From Actinokineospora iranica (lineage in GTDB: Bacteria; Actinomycetota; Actinomycetes; Mycobacteriales; Pseudonocardiaceae): 64,000 bases of DNA. The DNA lies in NCBI RefSeq assembly GCF_900101685.1, contig NZ_FMZZ01000001.1, positions 496,001 through 560,000 on the forward strand. Direction: 5' to 3'. Below, in pieces: positions 1 to 8,748 of this stretch (positions are counted from its first letter, which is position 1; each line of letters starts with the position of its first letter). The notes beneath the pieces were generated by a model. It had not been told where the DNA came from. It made no database searches and saw only the letters and a program-made list of their open reading frames with translations. A program made the position numbers and the translations under genes.

Positions 1-1630
1 TGATGAACACCAGCGCCAGCCCGAAGATCAGCAGCCGGTAGTCGCTGAACTCGCGCAGCTTCTCCGGCAGCACGAACAGCAGCGCCGCGCCGAGGACCGC
101 GCCGGGAATGGTGCCCATGCCGCCGAGGATGACCGCGGCGAGCAGGGTGACCGACTCCAGGAACTTGAAGCTGTCATACGAGGCGGTGCCGAGTTTGTGC
201 GCGAAGATCGCGCCCGCGAGCCCGGCCAGGGTCGCGCCGGTGAGGAAGGCGAGGATCTTGGCCCGGCCGGTCTTGATCCCCATGGCGCGGGCGGCGTCCT
301 CGTCCTCCCGGATGGCGATCCAGGCCCGGCCGATCCGGCTGTTCTTGAGGTTGGCGAAGATCGCCATCACCGCGCCGACGACCAGCACGATCATGAAGTA
401 GTACAGCACCCCGCCGGGCAGTTCGAGTCCGCCGACCTCCAGCGGCTGGTTGAACGCGGTGCCGCCGATGGACACCGCGGGGATGCCCGGGATGGCGTTG
501 GGCCCGCCGGTCAGCCCGCCGATGTCGTTCTGCGCGGACCGGGTGAAGATCTCACCGAAGGCGAGCGTGACGATGGCCAGGTAGTCGCCGCGGACCCGCA
601 GCGTCGGGGAGCCCACGATCGCGCCGATGATGCCCGCGATGACCGCGGCGACCAGCGCCGCCACCGGGAACGGCAGGGTGATGCCGAGCTTGGCCGCCGC
701 CGCGCCGGAGAGGTTGGCGCCGACGAACGCGCCGACGCCCATGAACGCCACGTACCCGAGGTCGAGCAGGCCCGCGAGGCCGACGACGACGTTCAGGCCG
801 ATCGCGGTCGCGGCGTACACGCCGATGGTCGTCGCGACGGTCATCCAGTAGTCGGTGCCCGCCTCGGTCAGCGGCAGCGCCAGCGCGCACAGCAGCAGCA
901 CCACGATGGAGAACCCGCGGTGCCGCTCGGACAGCACCGAGATCCACTTGACCAGGCCGACGCCGTTCAGCGCGCCGAGCAGCCCGCCCGCCATGCCGAG
1001 GAAGGCCAGGAACACCGGCCCGGCGTACGGGTTGGACGCGCCGCCGAGGCCGCCCGCGGTGAGGGTGAGCGAGACCAGGTAGAGCACGCAGGCGAAGGCG
1101 AGCAGCAGCGCCAGCCAGGCGACCGGCTTGGGCACGTCGGTCGACCAGCGCGGCACCTCGCCGACGCCCGTCGCGGCCGCGCTCAGGACCAGCAGCAGGC
1201 CCGCGAGGACGCCGACGATCCCGCCGAACGCGCTCGCGCCGTCCGCGGCGGTGGCCGCGCCGAGACCGCCGCCCAGGCCGACGATGAAGACGGTGGTGAC
1301 CAGGGAGACCGCGAACACGCCCCAGCCGAGCGCGCGCAGCACGCGGCCGCGGCCGGGGACCTTCGGGACGAGAGCGACCGCGACCGCGGCCACCCCGAAG
1401 AGCAGCAGGTGCAGTCGGAAGCCGGTCACCTGTAGCGGCGCGTCGAAGAACTGGAGGGTGGCCAGTTCCGGGTAGGGACCGTCGTTGAACCGGAAAGTGA
1501 CCCAGGGCAGCAGGGCGGCGACGATCGCCAGGACGCCGCCGACCACGGCCAGCGGCTTGGCCGCCGCCGGGCTGGGGACCAGGCTGCCGCTCAGCTTCTT
1601 CGCGGTCTGGACCGAGGAGACCATGTTCAT
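1..1630 (-). CDS. livM: Branched-chain amino acid ABC transporter permease LivM (C-terminus beyond left edge)
   Basis: Inner-membrane permease subunit of a high-affinity Leu/Ile/Val importer. The reverse-strand reading from ATG 1630 (N-terminus MNMVSSVQTAKKLSG) is a long run of hydrophobic helices. It has an actinobacterial N-terminal extension of about 190 residues and then the LivM core, recognisable from GLNVVVGLAGLLDLGYVAF, the EAA-like loop around GRAWIAIREDEDAARAMGI, and GGMGTIPGAVLGA. The ATG overlaps the livH stop in an ATGA junction, so the two are translationally coupled. The window ends inside the last helices. livG/livF ATPase genes would be expected further left (inference). Confidence 0.93.
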   Translation of the reverse strand, partial: MNMVSSVQTAKKLSGSLVPSPAAAKPLAVVGGVLAIVAALLPWVTFRFNDGPYPELATLQFFDAPLQVTGFRLHLLLFGVAAVAVALVPKVPGRGRVLRALGWGVFAVSLVTTVFIVGLGGGLGAATAADGASAFGGIVGVLAGLLLVLSAAATGVGEVPRWSTDVPKPVAWLALLLAFACVLYLVSLTLTAGGLGGASNPYAGPVFLAFLGMAGGLLGALNGVGLVKWISVLSERHRGFSIVVLLLCALALPLTEAGTDYWMTVATTIGVYAATAIGLNVVVGLAGLLDLGYVAFMGVGAFVGANLSGAAAAKLGITLPFPVAALVAAVIAGIIGAIVGSPTLRVRGDYLAIVTLAFGEIFTRSAQNDIGGLTGGPNAIPGIPAVSIGGTAFNQPLEVGGLELPGGVLYYFMIVLVVGAVMAIFANLKNSRIGRAWIAIREDEDAARAMGIKTGRAKILAFLTGATLAGLAGAIFAHKLGTASYDSFKFLESVTLLAAVILGGMGTIPGAVLGAALLFVLPEKLREFSDYRLLIFGLALVFI

Positions 1631-2544
1631 GCCCGCACCCTTTCGGCCTCACCGAACAGGCCCTGCGGCCGGAACACCAGGACCAGGATCAGCACCACGA
1701 AGATCCACACGTAGTCGTACTGTGTGCCGCCGGGCATGTACTGCCCGCCGAGCGTCTTGATCAGGCCGATGACGAACGCGCCGATCACCGCGCCGCGCAG
1801 GCTGCCGATGCCGCCGAGCACCGCGGCGGTGAAGGCGAAGATCCCGTTCTGGAACCCGATCGCGTTGTCGACGTTGGTGATGTCGATGCCGTAGAGCACG
1901 CCCGCGACGCCCGCGAGCGCGGCGCCGATGGCGAAGGTCAGCACGATCACCCGGTTGGGGTTGATGCCCATGAGCCGGGCGGTGTCCGGGTCCTGCGCGG
2001 TCGCCCGCATGGCGCGGCCCATCTTCGACCGGTTGACGTAGGTCTGCAACAGCACCGAGAGCACGATGGAGACCGCGATCAGCAGCAGCTGCGTCGCCCG
2101 CAGGCTGATCGGGCCGATCTTGATCTGCGCGTCGAGGAACGCCTTGGGGAACGGCTGCGCGGCGTCGGCGTCGGGGAACCACAGCCGGATCGCCTCCTGC
2201 AGCACGATCGACACGCCGAGGGCGGTGATCAGCGGCGCCAGTCTCGGCGCGTTGCGCAGCGGGCGGTAGGCGAATCTCTCCATGAGCAGGGCCACCGTCA
2301 CCGCGACGACGACACCGCCGAGCAGCATCAGGGGCAGCGACAGGTACCAGTCGCCTCGAATGCCCTCCGGCAGCAGCCACCGGTAGGTGGCGAGGCCGCC
2401 GAAGGCGCCGACCATGAACACTTCGCCGTGCGCGAAGTTGATCAGTTGGATGATGCCGTAGACCATCGTGTAGCCAAGGGCGATCAGCCCGATCGTGGCT
2501 CCCAAGGCGATGCCGTTGGCGATCTGTTGCAACAGCGTCGTCAC
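1627..2544 (-). CDS. livH: Branched-chain amino acid ABC transporter permease LivH
   Basis: Second permease of the branched-chain amino acid importer, 305 residues, the usual LivH length. The GTG start at 2544 has a GGAGGGTGG ribosome site just upstream. About eight membrane helices are visible. Family signatures include ALGYTMVYGIIQLINFAHGE near the N-terminus, RATAQDPDTARLMGINPN in the cytoplasmic loop that contacts the ATPase, and AAVLGGIGSLRGAVIGAF. It lies downstream of livK across a strong hairpin and overlaps livM by four bases, so the order is livK-livH-livM. Confidence 0.95.
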   Translation of the reverse strand: MTTLLQQIANGIALGATIGLIALGYTMVYGIIQLINFAHGEVFMVGAFGGLATYRWLLPEGIRGDWYLSLPLMLLGGVVVAVTVALLMERFAYRPLRNAPRLAPLITALGVSIVLQEAIRLWFPDADAAQPFPKAFLDAQIKIGPISLRATQLLLIAVSIVLSVLLQTYVNRSKMGRAMRATAQDPDTARLMGINPNRVIVLTFAIGAALAGVAGVLYGIDITNVDNAIGFQNGIFAFTAAVLGGIGSLRGAVIGAFVIGLIKTLGGQYMPGGTQYDYVWIFVVLILVLVFRPQGLFGEAERVRA

Positions 2545-2561
2545 TATCCACCCTCCATACG

Positions 2562-2593
2562 CGGCGGGGGCGGGCTGTAGCCCACCCCCGCCG
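2562..2593 (-). terminator. Hairpin between livK and livH
   Basis: A GC-rich inverted repeat with 15-base arms (2562-2576 and 2579-2593), one mismatch and a two-base loop. It lies just after the livK stop and before the livH start. There is no T-run on the reading strand. It probably attenuates transcription into the permease genes or protects the livK message, which would give excess binding protein (inference). Confidence 0.7.
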
Positions 2594-2618
2594 TGTCGAT
2601 CAACAGCGCCTAACGATG

Positions 2619-3845
2619 TCAGCCCGAGAAGGTTCCGGTCTCAGCCGGGTCCCACTTGCCGCCCGAGACGCGGTAGACGGTGAGCACCTTGTTGCGGCTG
2701 TCGCCGAACTCGTCGAACGCGATCTCGCCGGTCGCGCCCTGGGCCTGGTAGGCGCCCACGGCCTTGATCAGGTCCTCGCGCTTGCTCTCGCTCCAGTCGC
2801 CGCCCTTCAGGGCGGTTTCCAGCGAGTTGATGATCGCGTTGGCCGCGTCGTAGGAGAACGCGCCGTACGCGCTGAACGGCTCCTTGTAGCCCTCGGCCTT
2901 GTAGGCTTCGACGAAGGTCTTGGCGCTCTCCAGCGACTCGGTCGGGGCGCCGACGGAGGTGGCCAGGTCGCCCTCCTTGCCGCCGAGTGCCATGAACTTG
3001 TCGTCATAGATGCCGTCGCCGCCCATCACCGGGACGTCCAGACCGGCGTCCTTGAGCTGCTTGGACAGCGGGCCTGCCTGCGGGTACTGGCCGCCGAAGA
3101 ACACCGCGTCCGGCTTGAACGGGCTGATCACGCCGATCGCGCCGGAGAACTCGCTGTCCTTCTCGCCGATCTTCTGCCGGGTGACGATCTTCGCGCCGAG
3201 CTTTTCCGCCTGCTTGGTGAACGCGTCCGCGAGGCCCTCGCCGTAGGTGAGGCCGTCGGTGACGATCGCGATGTTCTTCTTGCCCAGCTTCTCCACCATG
3301 TAGTTGGCGGCGAACGGGCCCTGCAGCGAGTCGACGGTGCAGGTGCGGAAGTAGTTGTCGAACTTGCGCGCGGGCGCGGTGGCGAACGCGTCGCCCTTGG
3401 TCAGCGCGTCGCTGGTGTTCGCGGGCGAGACCTGCACGATCCGCTTCGGCTGCAGGATCGGCTGGACGCTTTGGGCGACCGAGGAGTTCAGGGTGCCGAC
3501 GATGCCGACGATGTTGGGGTCCTGCGACAGCTTGGTGGCCGCCTGCGCGCCGAGCTGCGGGTTCTTCTGGTCGTCTTGGGCGTCGAGGACGAGCTGGTAA
3601 CCCTTGACGGTGCACTTCTTGTTGGCTTCGCGCACCGCGAGGTCGGCGGCGTTCTTGATGCCGAGGCCGAGCGCCGACAACTCACCACTGAGCGGAGCGA
3701 TGACGCCGACGACCAGCTTGCCCTTGCTCACGTCGCAGGCCTGGTTGCCGCCGCCCGCGCCCGACTCGGTCTTGTTGGTGCCACAGGCTGCGAGCAACAA
3801 CGCGCCGGCGACCAGCACCGCGGCCTTCACCGTCTGGTTTCGCAC
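2619..3845 (-). CDS. livK: Branched-chain amino acid ABC transporter substrate-binding lipoprotein
   Basis: Extracytoplasmic binding protein of the Liv importer, 408 residues from the GTG at 3845. That start was chosen because GAGAAGGG lies about eight bases upstream and because it places a clean lipoprotein signal (VRNQTVKAAVLVAGALLLAAC) at the N-terminus with lipobox LAAC; longer in-frame starts only add arginine-rich residues. The mature part is a periplasmic-binding type I (ANF-receptor/Leu-binding) fold: VGVIAPLSGELSALGLGIKN, then VGIVGTLNSSVAQSVQP, then IAIVTDGLTYGEGLADAF. First gene of the operon. Confidence 0.94.
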   Translation of the reverse strand: MRNQTVKAAVLVAGALLLAACGTNKTESGAGGGNQACDVSKGKLVVGVIAPLSGELSALGLGIKNAADLAVREANKKCTVKGYQLVLDAQDDQKNPQLGAQAATKLSQDPNIVGIVGTLNSSVAQSVQPILQPKRIVQVSPANTSDALTKGDAFATAPARKFDNYFRTCTVDSLQGPFAANYMVEKLGKKNIAIVTDGLTYGEGLADAFTKQAEKLGAKIVTRQKIGEKDSEFSGAIGVISPFKPDAVFFGGQYPQAGPLSKQLKDAGLDVPVMGGDGIYDDKFMALGGKEGDLATSVGAPTESLESAKTFVEAYKAEGYKEPFSAYGAFSYDAANAIINSLETALKGGDWSESKREDLIKAVGAYQAQGATGEIAFDEFGDSRNKVLTVYRVSGGKWDPAETGTFSG

Positions 3846-4077
3846 GTGATGTCCCTTCTCCGCTTCTGTCCGGACAATGCCGGTAAGCATGCCGAACCTC
3901 GCCCTCATACCTGTTGGAGGGTTGCGCCGGAACGTAGTGACCGAATGCGACGCAGTCACGCGCCTGGGCTGCTCGTGACCAGACTGCAACGAAAGTGCGC
4001 GATAGTGTTCACAGGCCGAACGAAACCGCTGACCAGGCGATACGCCATTTGCAGCAGGTGATTACAGTGAGTCACGG

Positions 4078-6042
4078 ATGCGCTGGACGCCGCTGAGCGC
4101 GGGCCACCGGAAAGGTGTCCTGGCCTTGATGTTGGCCGCGCTCCTCGTCTCGGTGACGGTCGCGCTCATGCGCACTCCGGGTAATGAACCCGCCGGGCCC
4201 GATACCGAGCCGGATCGGATTTCACCGCCTGAACGAGTGACCAGTTTCGCCGCCGACAACATTGTGCTGCCGGAGCCAGGCGCAGCAGTGCCCGATACTC
4301 CGCGTGACCTCATCGCCGTTCCGGCAGTCGGCCGACTGCGGCTCTCGTGGGCCGACGGCGTGCCCGGCGGCGTCCCCGCGCGCGGCGCCGCAGGCTACGA
4401 GGTGCGCTGGGAAGGCGGCGGCCAGCCCGCGGCGACCCGGCTGGTCACGTCCCCGGACACCCAGCTCGACGGGTTGGTCGACGGACAGGAGTACCGGATC
4501 GAGGTGCGCTCGGTCGACCCGTTCGGCCGCCGCTCCGCCCCCGCGACCGCCCGGCAGGCCCCCGGTCGGCGGGACTCGGCCTGGCGGAACGGCCTGACCG
4601 GCCTGTTCGACGAGTTCCGCGACGACACGAGCCTGCGCGCGGACGTCCCGGGGTCGCTGTGGCACCTGTCCGGGTACCGGGGGTGCGTCGACCTGGGCAG
4701 CCGAGGGGTCGCGGAGACCGGGCTGCCGGTCGACCTCGGCTGCGGCGCCGACGAGGCGGTGCTGCGCGCGCGCCAGCCCGTGCGGCTGCTCGAACCCGAG
4801 GTGGACAACGGCGAGCTGGCCCGGTTCGCGGTACTGACCGACGCCGCGGGCCCGGGCGGGCGGCTGACTCTCGACCTGGTGCCCGGCCCTGCCGACCGGG
4901 TCGGCGCGGCGCGGGGCGCGGCGACGGCGGGGCCCGACCAGACGCTGCCCGCCGGGACGGTCCGCGCGGTCGTGGACGACGCCGGGGCCAGGGTCAACTT
5001 CGGCGCGGACCTGGACCCGACTCCGCCCGCTCCGGCGGCCGCTCCCCCGCCGCGCCGGGGCGCGGGCGTGCTGCACCTGTTCGAGCTTCGGGTCACGGTG
5101 GCCGGGGTGACGGTCTCCCAGGACGGCCGGGTCGTCGCCGCCGCGGCGGTCGCGCCCCGCTGGCGGGAGGCCTCGGCCCTGGTCGGCGTCCGCGGCCCGG
5201 ACGGGCGGCGGTCCCGGGTGCACCTGGCCGCGGCGGGGTTCAGCGGCGCGCCCGCGGCGGTGCCGCCGGTGGTCGAGGTCCCGGTCAACGTGGCCACCCG
5301 CCAGGTGCTGACCCCCGAGGCGCCCGCCCCGGCGTCGGGCATCTCGCGGCGCCCGCTGACCGACGCGCAGGCCGCGCGCGTCGTGGTCACGATGGCGACG
5401 TCCGCGGGTATGGACGCCGCGCGGGCGGTGGTGCAGCTGGGCGCGCGGCGGTTGCCCGCCCGGCTCGCCGCGCCCGGCCCACCGGTGGCGGCCGGGTCGG
5501 CGGTGACGGTGGTCGCGGATGTGCCGCCGACCCTGCTGGGCACCCTCGGCCCGGACTCGCTGAGCCCGTTCGTCGTCCGCGTGCCCGGCGCGGGCGACGG
5601 CGCGCAGGTCCAGGAGAGCTACCTGGAGATCGTCGCCAGCGCGGCCCCTGGCCCGCCCGCCACGACGCAGCCTGCCCGGACCGGCCGCCAGCGCCCGGAC
5701 ACACCCGCGCTGCCGACGGCGGCCGTCGAGCTCGGCGACTCCGCGGGCAAGCCGCTGACCACGGCGACGGTCGCCGCCCAGGGCCGCCTCGTGGTGACGG
5801 TCGCCCTCGACGGAGCCGCGCCGCAGTGGGACACCGGCGGGCTTGAGGGCGTGCAGGGGTTCCAACTGTGGCTGGACGGCCGCATCGTCGCAGGCCTGCC
5901 CACCTCGGGCGCGCCCGCGGGCCGGTACGCCTTGCCGATGTCGCTGACCAGCCTGGCTTCGGGCCAGCACACCCTCGAGCTGCGCGTGTTCGGCGTGCAC
6001 GGAGCCAAGGCGTCGGTGCTGGCGCGGTTCACCGTGGTCTAG
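4078..6042 (+). CDS. Secreted or membrane-anchored protein with a fibronectin type III domain
   Basis: 654-residue protein of unknown function. One hydrophobic N-terminal segment (about residues 13-31, GVLALMLAALLVSVTVALM) after a basic start is a signal peptide or anchor without a lipobox. Residues about 75-160 read as an Fn3 domain (PRDLIAVPAVGRLRLSWAD through YEVRW and LVDGQEYRIEVRSVDPFGRRS). The next region is beta-rich with DEFRDD, followed by Pro/Ala-rich linkers. The C-terminal 100 residues (FQLWLDGRIVAGLPTSG, GQHTLELRVFGVHGAKASV) look like another beta-sandwich. No catalytic motif was recognised; a carbohydrate- or protein-binding surface role is possible. No close ribosome site supports the ATG strongly. 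Confidence 0.75.
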   Translation: MRWTPLSAGHRKGVLALMLAALLVSVTVALMRTPGNEPAGPDTEPDRISPPERVTSFAADNIVLPEPGAAVPDTPRDLIAVPAVGRLRLSWADGVPGGVPARGAAGYEVRWEGGGQPAATRLVTSPDTQLDGLVDGQEYRIEVRSVDPFGRRSAPATARQAPGRRDSAWRNGLTGLFDEFRDDTSLRADVPGSLWHLSGYRGCVDLGSRGVAETGLPVDLGCGADEAVLRARQPVRLLEPEVDNGELARFAVLTDAAGPGGRLTLDLVPGPADRVGAARGAATAGPDQTLPAGTVRAVVDDAGARVNFGADLDPTPPAPAAAPPPRRGAGVLHLFELRVTVAGVTVSQDGRVVAAAAVAPRWREASALVGVRGPDGRRSRVHLAAAGFSGAPAAVPPVVEVPVNVATRQVLTPEAPAPASGISRRPLTDAQAARVVVTMATSAGMDAARAVVQLGARRLPARLAAPGPPVAAGSAVTVVADVPPTLLGTLGPDSLSPFVVRVPGAGDGAQVQESYLEIVASAAPGPPATTQPARTGRQRPDTPALPTAAVELGDSAGKPLTTATVAAQGRLVVTVALDGAAPQWDTGGLEGVQGFQLWLDGRIVAGLPTSGAPAGRYALPMSLTSLASGQHTLELRVFGVHGAKASVLARFTVV

Positions 6043-6152
6043 CGCTGGAGCCGGAAACGTCGCTGTGGTCTGGTCGCGCAGGCGGGAAGACGCTCGTACG
6101 GGGTCTTCTCGGCGGTGCTGTCAGGCGGGTGGGGGACGTTCCGGCCACGGCC

Positions 6153-6758
6153 CTAGGTGATGTTCTCCACCACGGCCTCGGCGACGGCCTTCATCGTGGT
6201 GCGGCGGTCCATGGCGGTGCGCTGGATCCAGCGGAACGCCTCGGGCTCGGAGAGGCCCTGCTTGGTCATGAGCAGCCCCTTGGCGCGCTCGATCACCTTG
6301 CGGGTCTCCAGCCGCTCGTTCAGCCCGGCGACCTCGCTCTCCAGCGCCTGCAACTCGGAGAAGCGGCTGACCGCCAACTCGATGGCAGGCACCAGATCAT
6401 GCTTGGCGAACGGCTTCACCAGGTACGCCATGGCACCCGCGTCCCGAGCCCGCTCCACCAGGTCACGCTGACTGAACGCGGTCAACATCACCACCGGCGC
6501 GATCCGCTCCCCCGCGATGGTCGTCGCCGCGTCGATCCCATCCATCTTGGGCATCTTCACGTCGAGAATCACCAGGTCGGGCCGCAACTCACCGGCCAGC
6601 CGCACAGCCTCTTCACCGTCACCGGCCTCACCCGCGACCTCATACCCCTCTTCCCGGAGCATCTCGACCAGATCAAGCCTGATCAACGCCTCGTCCTCGG
6701 CGACCAAGACGCGACGGGGAGGGGGGCCGGGCTGGGCCTCGGTAGCCAGGTCGGTCAC
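6153..6758 (-). CDS. pdtaR: ANTAR-domain response regulator PdtaR
   Basis: RNA-binding antiterminator response regulator, 201 residues, closely resembling mycobacterial PdtaR (Rv1626). The N-terminal receiver (about residues 16-130) has the acidic pocket EDEALIRLDL, phospho-acceptor Asp in DLVILDVKMPKMDGIDA, and switch Thr/Lys in VVMLTAFSQRDLVERARDAGAMAYLVKPF. The C-terminal ANTAR domain (about 140-195) shows LETRKVIERAKGLLMTKQGL and the conserved A..WIQRTAMDRRTTM segment. The GTG at 6758 was chosen because AGGAGGA sits five bases upstream. It is normally phosphorylated by the unlinked kinase PdtaS; no kinase gene is adjacent here. Confidence 0.95.
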   Translation of the reverse strand: MTDLATEAQPGPPPRRVLVAEDEALIRLDLVEMLREEGYEVAGEAGDGEEAVRLAGELRPDLVILDVKMPKMDGIDAATTIAGERIAPVVMLTAFSQRDLVERARDAGAMAYLVKPFAKHDLVPAIELAVSRFSELQALESEVAGLNERLETRKVIERAKGLLMTKQGLSEPEAFRWIQRTAMDRRTTMKAVAEAVVENIT

Positions 6759-6928
6759 CGGGGTCCTCCTATAGGGGTAGTACAGCGAAATAGGAGCTTG
6801 CAGCGTACCGCCGCGTAGCCCCCCACCACCGATCTCCCGACGTGATCGCGCTGACATCACCCACTCGCGCACAACGCGGACACCTCCGCACACCCCGCCA
6901 CCGTGATCGCGTAGAGTGTCGCCCCGAC

Positions 6929-7003
6929 GCCCCCGTAGCCCAACCGGCAGAGGCAGCGGACTCAAAATCCGTCCAGTGTCAGTTCGACTCTGACCGGGGG
7001 CAC
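6929..7003 (+). tRNA. tRNA-Leu (anticodon CAA)
   Basis: Folds as a full cloverleaf. The acceptor stem pairs GCCCCCG (6929-6935) with CGGGGGC (6995-7001). The D-arm is GCC/GGC. The anticodon stem GCGGA/TCCGT carries loop CTCAAAA, giving anticodon CAA. The T-arm is GTCAG TTCGACT CTGAC, followed by discriminator A and encoded CC. The variable region is only about five bases, so this is a class I shape although the anticodon reads Leu UUG. Its 3' end abuts an integrase remnant, a classic integration context. Confidence 0.9.
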
Positions 7004-7024
7004 CCCTCGTGATCACACGAGATC

Positions 7025-7056
7025 AGCCCCTGACCTGCGACAACAGGTCAGGGGCT
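7025..7056 (+). terminator. Rho-independent-type terminator after tRNA-Leu
   Basis: A perfect 13-base stem (AGCCCCTGACCTG with CAGGTCAGGGGCT) around a six-base loop, followed by GCTCTTGTTGT, which is T-rich for this genome. It lies 20 bases after the tRNA. Confidence 0.8.
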
Positions 7057-7134
7057 GCTCTTGTTGTGTCCGGCAGTGTCCGGTTGTCTACGGCTGGTTG
7101 TGCCGAATGGGTGCCCAAGTTCGGCAGGAGCCTG

Positions 7135-7738
7135 TCAGCCGGTCTCGTAGGCCTCCCTGAGACGCTTGCGCGCGATCTCCTCCTGCCCGGACAGGCGCTT
7201 CGCGTAGATCTTGAACAGCACATCCAGCGAGTGACCTGCCCACTCGGCCACCTGCTGCGGCGACACTCCCGCGTTGAGCCAGGTCGACACGGCCGCGTGG
7301 CGCAGCTGGCAGGCACGTCGAGCCAGGGGCGAGGCGTACTCCTCCTCGGTCAGGGCCCCCTTGCGGGCGAGGACACGACACAGAACGGGTGTCGCCCTTC
7401 TCACGGTGCTTGAGCTGACGACGATCGCGGCGGGCGCCGGCTTCACTCCATGCCGCGCCGGTCTCCGGGGCCGACTCCGACAGCGGCAACTCTCCCCCGT
7501 CCTCGTCCACCCCGACCGGTAGCAGCCACAGCTGCTCCTTCTCGTTCCAACGGGCGGCGGGAATCAACAGGTCCGACTCACGCAGATTGACCGCCTCACC
7601 GGGCCGCGCTCCTGAGTAGTACATGGCGGCGAAAAAGGCTACCAACCGCACACCACTGGTCTTTTGGACACGTACCGCATCAAGGAGTCGTGTGGCTTGA
7701 GTCGTTCCCAAGCCAGTGAAGGCGATTGACAAGCGCAT
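7135..7738 (-). pseudogene. Tyrosine recombinase (phage-type integrase) remnant
   Basis: Broken integrase reading toward the tRNA. The 5' piece (from about 7738) contains the first catalytic Arg motif YYSGARPGEAVNLRESD and the conserved block APETGAAWSEAG..RRQLKHREKGDTRSV. The frame is then lost near 7,440-7,460. The 3' piece, in another frame, has SPLARRACQLRHAAVSTWLN (second catalytic Arg), AGHSLDVLFKIYAKRL (His and nucleophile Tyr) and ends at 7135. Roughly 45-60 residues normally found between the pieces are missing, as is the N-terminal DNA-binding domain. It is therefore a dead integrase left by an old element that used the tRNA-Leu 3' end. Confidence 0.85.
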
Positions 7739-7873
7739 CGTGGTGAACCCGCCCCATAGCGTATTCCATTGCGTTGAACAAGACGGCACGCTTTCGTTTT
7801 CCCGGTACAACCCACAGGACGCGATCCATGCAGCCGCCGTTACCTCTTCGCCTACAACCATGCCGAGTAGTAC

Positions 7874-8340
7874 GTGACGAAAGTCCTCACCACAGCCGAG
7901 CAATACCGCAGCACCCAAGAAACCAGCGGCGACACAACCACCAGCCCCGCAGCACTACACGCCATCAACTACGCTCATGGACAACTCGGCCTCCCCTACG
8001 TGTGGGGTGGCAACGGTGCCAAGTTGGCTGAACTACCGAATGGGGAAACCAAGGTCACGGGTGGCCTCGACTGTTCGGGTTTGACGAAGGCGGCATATGC
8101 GGCGGCGGGTATCGAAATCCCGCGAACGGCGCATATGCAGTGTCTGGCGACGACGAGGGTCGACCAGGCTGCCCGGCGACTTGGTGCTCTACAGCGATCC
8201 AGCTACCACGATCCACCATGGTGGTCTGTACATCGGTGGTGGTTTTGATGATCGATGCGCCGACCTTCGGCAGGTCGGTCGGTGTCCGACCGATCCGTCA
8301 CAGGGGTGACGACTTCGTGAGAGGGGTCGCGTCGCCCAGC
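7874..8340 (+). pseudogene. NlpC/P60-family peptidoglycan hydrolase, frameshifted
   Basis: The first frame encodes the core of a C40 peptidase: AINYAHGQLGLPYVWGGNG, then GGLDCSGLTKAAYAAAGIE with the catalytic Cys, then PRTAHMQ. Near 8,170 the frame shifts to read LPGDLVLYSDPATTIHHGGL with the catalytic His and YIGGG. Near 8,240 it shifts again to MIDAPTFGRSVGVRPIRHRG. Each shift fits a single-base indel, so the reading is a recent pseudogene; a sequencing error would have to occur twice. It lies upstream of the toxin-like module and may once have belonged to it. Confidence 0.8.
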
Positions 8341-8451
8341 AACCGAGCACGTCTGGCCCTACCGGTTGAGGATCGACACGGAGGTGCGTCCTGGCGATCA
8401 CGGTTACAACTCGTGGTGACGCTGATACCCTCGGCAAGAAGGGGGAAGAAG

Positions 8452-8748
8452 ATGACGGGGTTCGGGGTTGATCCTGAGGCATTGCGCGCTGCGGCCGCGG
8501 CCGCGCGGCAGGCCGCGGATGTCGTGCGCGAGTTGCAGTTGGGCCGGGTGGCGGAGCTTGCCGCGGCGTTGCCGGGGACGGAGTCCGCTGGGACCGCCGG
8601 CCAACTTGGCCCGCAGTGGGACGCAAGCACGAAGACGTGGGCCGACGGCATGACTTCCTATGCGAGCACGCTGACCTCGGCCGCTGATGATTACCAGGCG
8701 CGAGAGGACGCCACCGCGCATGGTTTCGGCGGGATGGGAAATCGCTGA
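8452..8748 (+). CDS. Small WXG100/ESX-like helical protein
   Basis: 98 residues, starting at the ATG 8452 with AAGGGGGAAGAAG upstream. The Ala-rich helical N-terminal half (DPEALRAAAAAARQAADVVRELQL) and a second helix containing QWDASTKTWADGMTSYASTL are typical of the four-helix hairpins of ESX/type VII substrates and partners; the exact WXG tripeptide is absent. The stop overlaps the next start (TGATG), so it is coupled to the toxin-like protein and is probably its secretion partner or chaperone (inference). Confidence 0.65.
   Translation: MTGFGVDPEALRAAAAAARQAADVVRELQLGRVAELAAALPGTESAGTAGQLGPQWDASTKTWADGMTSYASTLTSAADDYQAREDATAHGFGGMGNR

Noticed and set aside
4222-6000. Long open frame on the reverse strand opposite the Fn3 protein gene
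   Set aside because: Its composition (Arg/Gly/Pro repeats) is that of an antisense shadow in high-GC DNA; the plus-strand protein has a signal segment and Fn3 domain.
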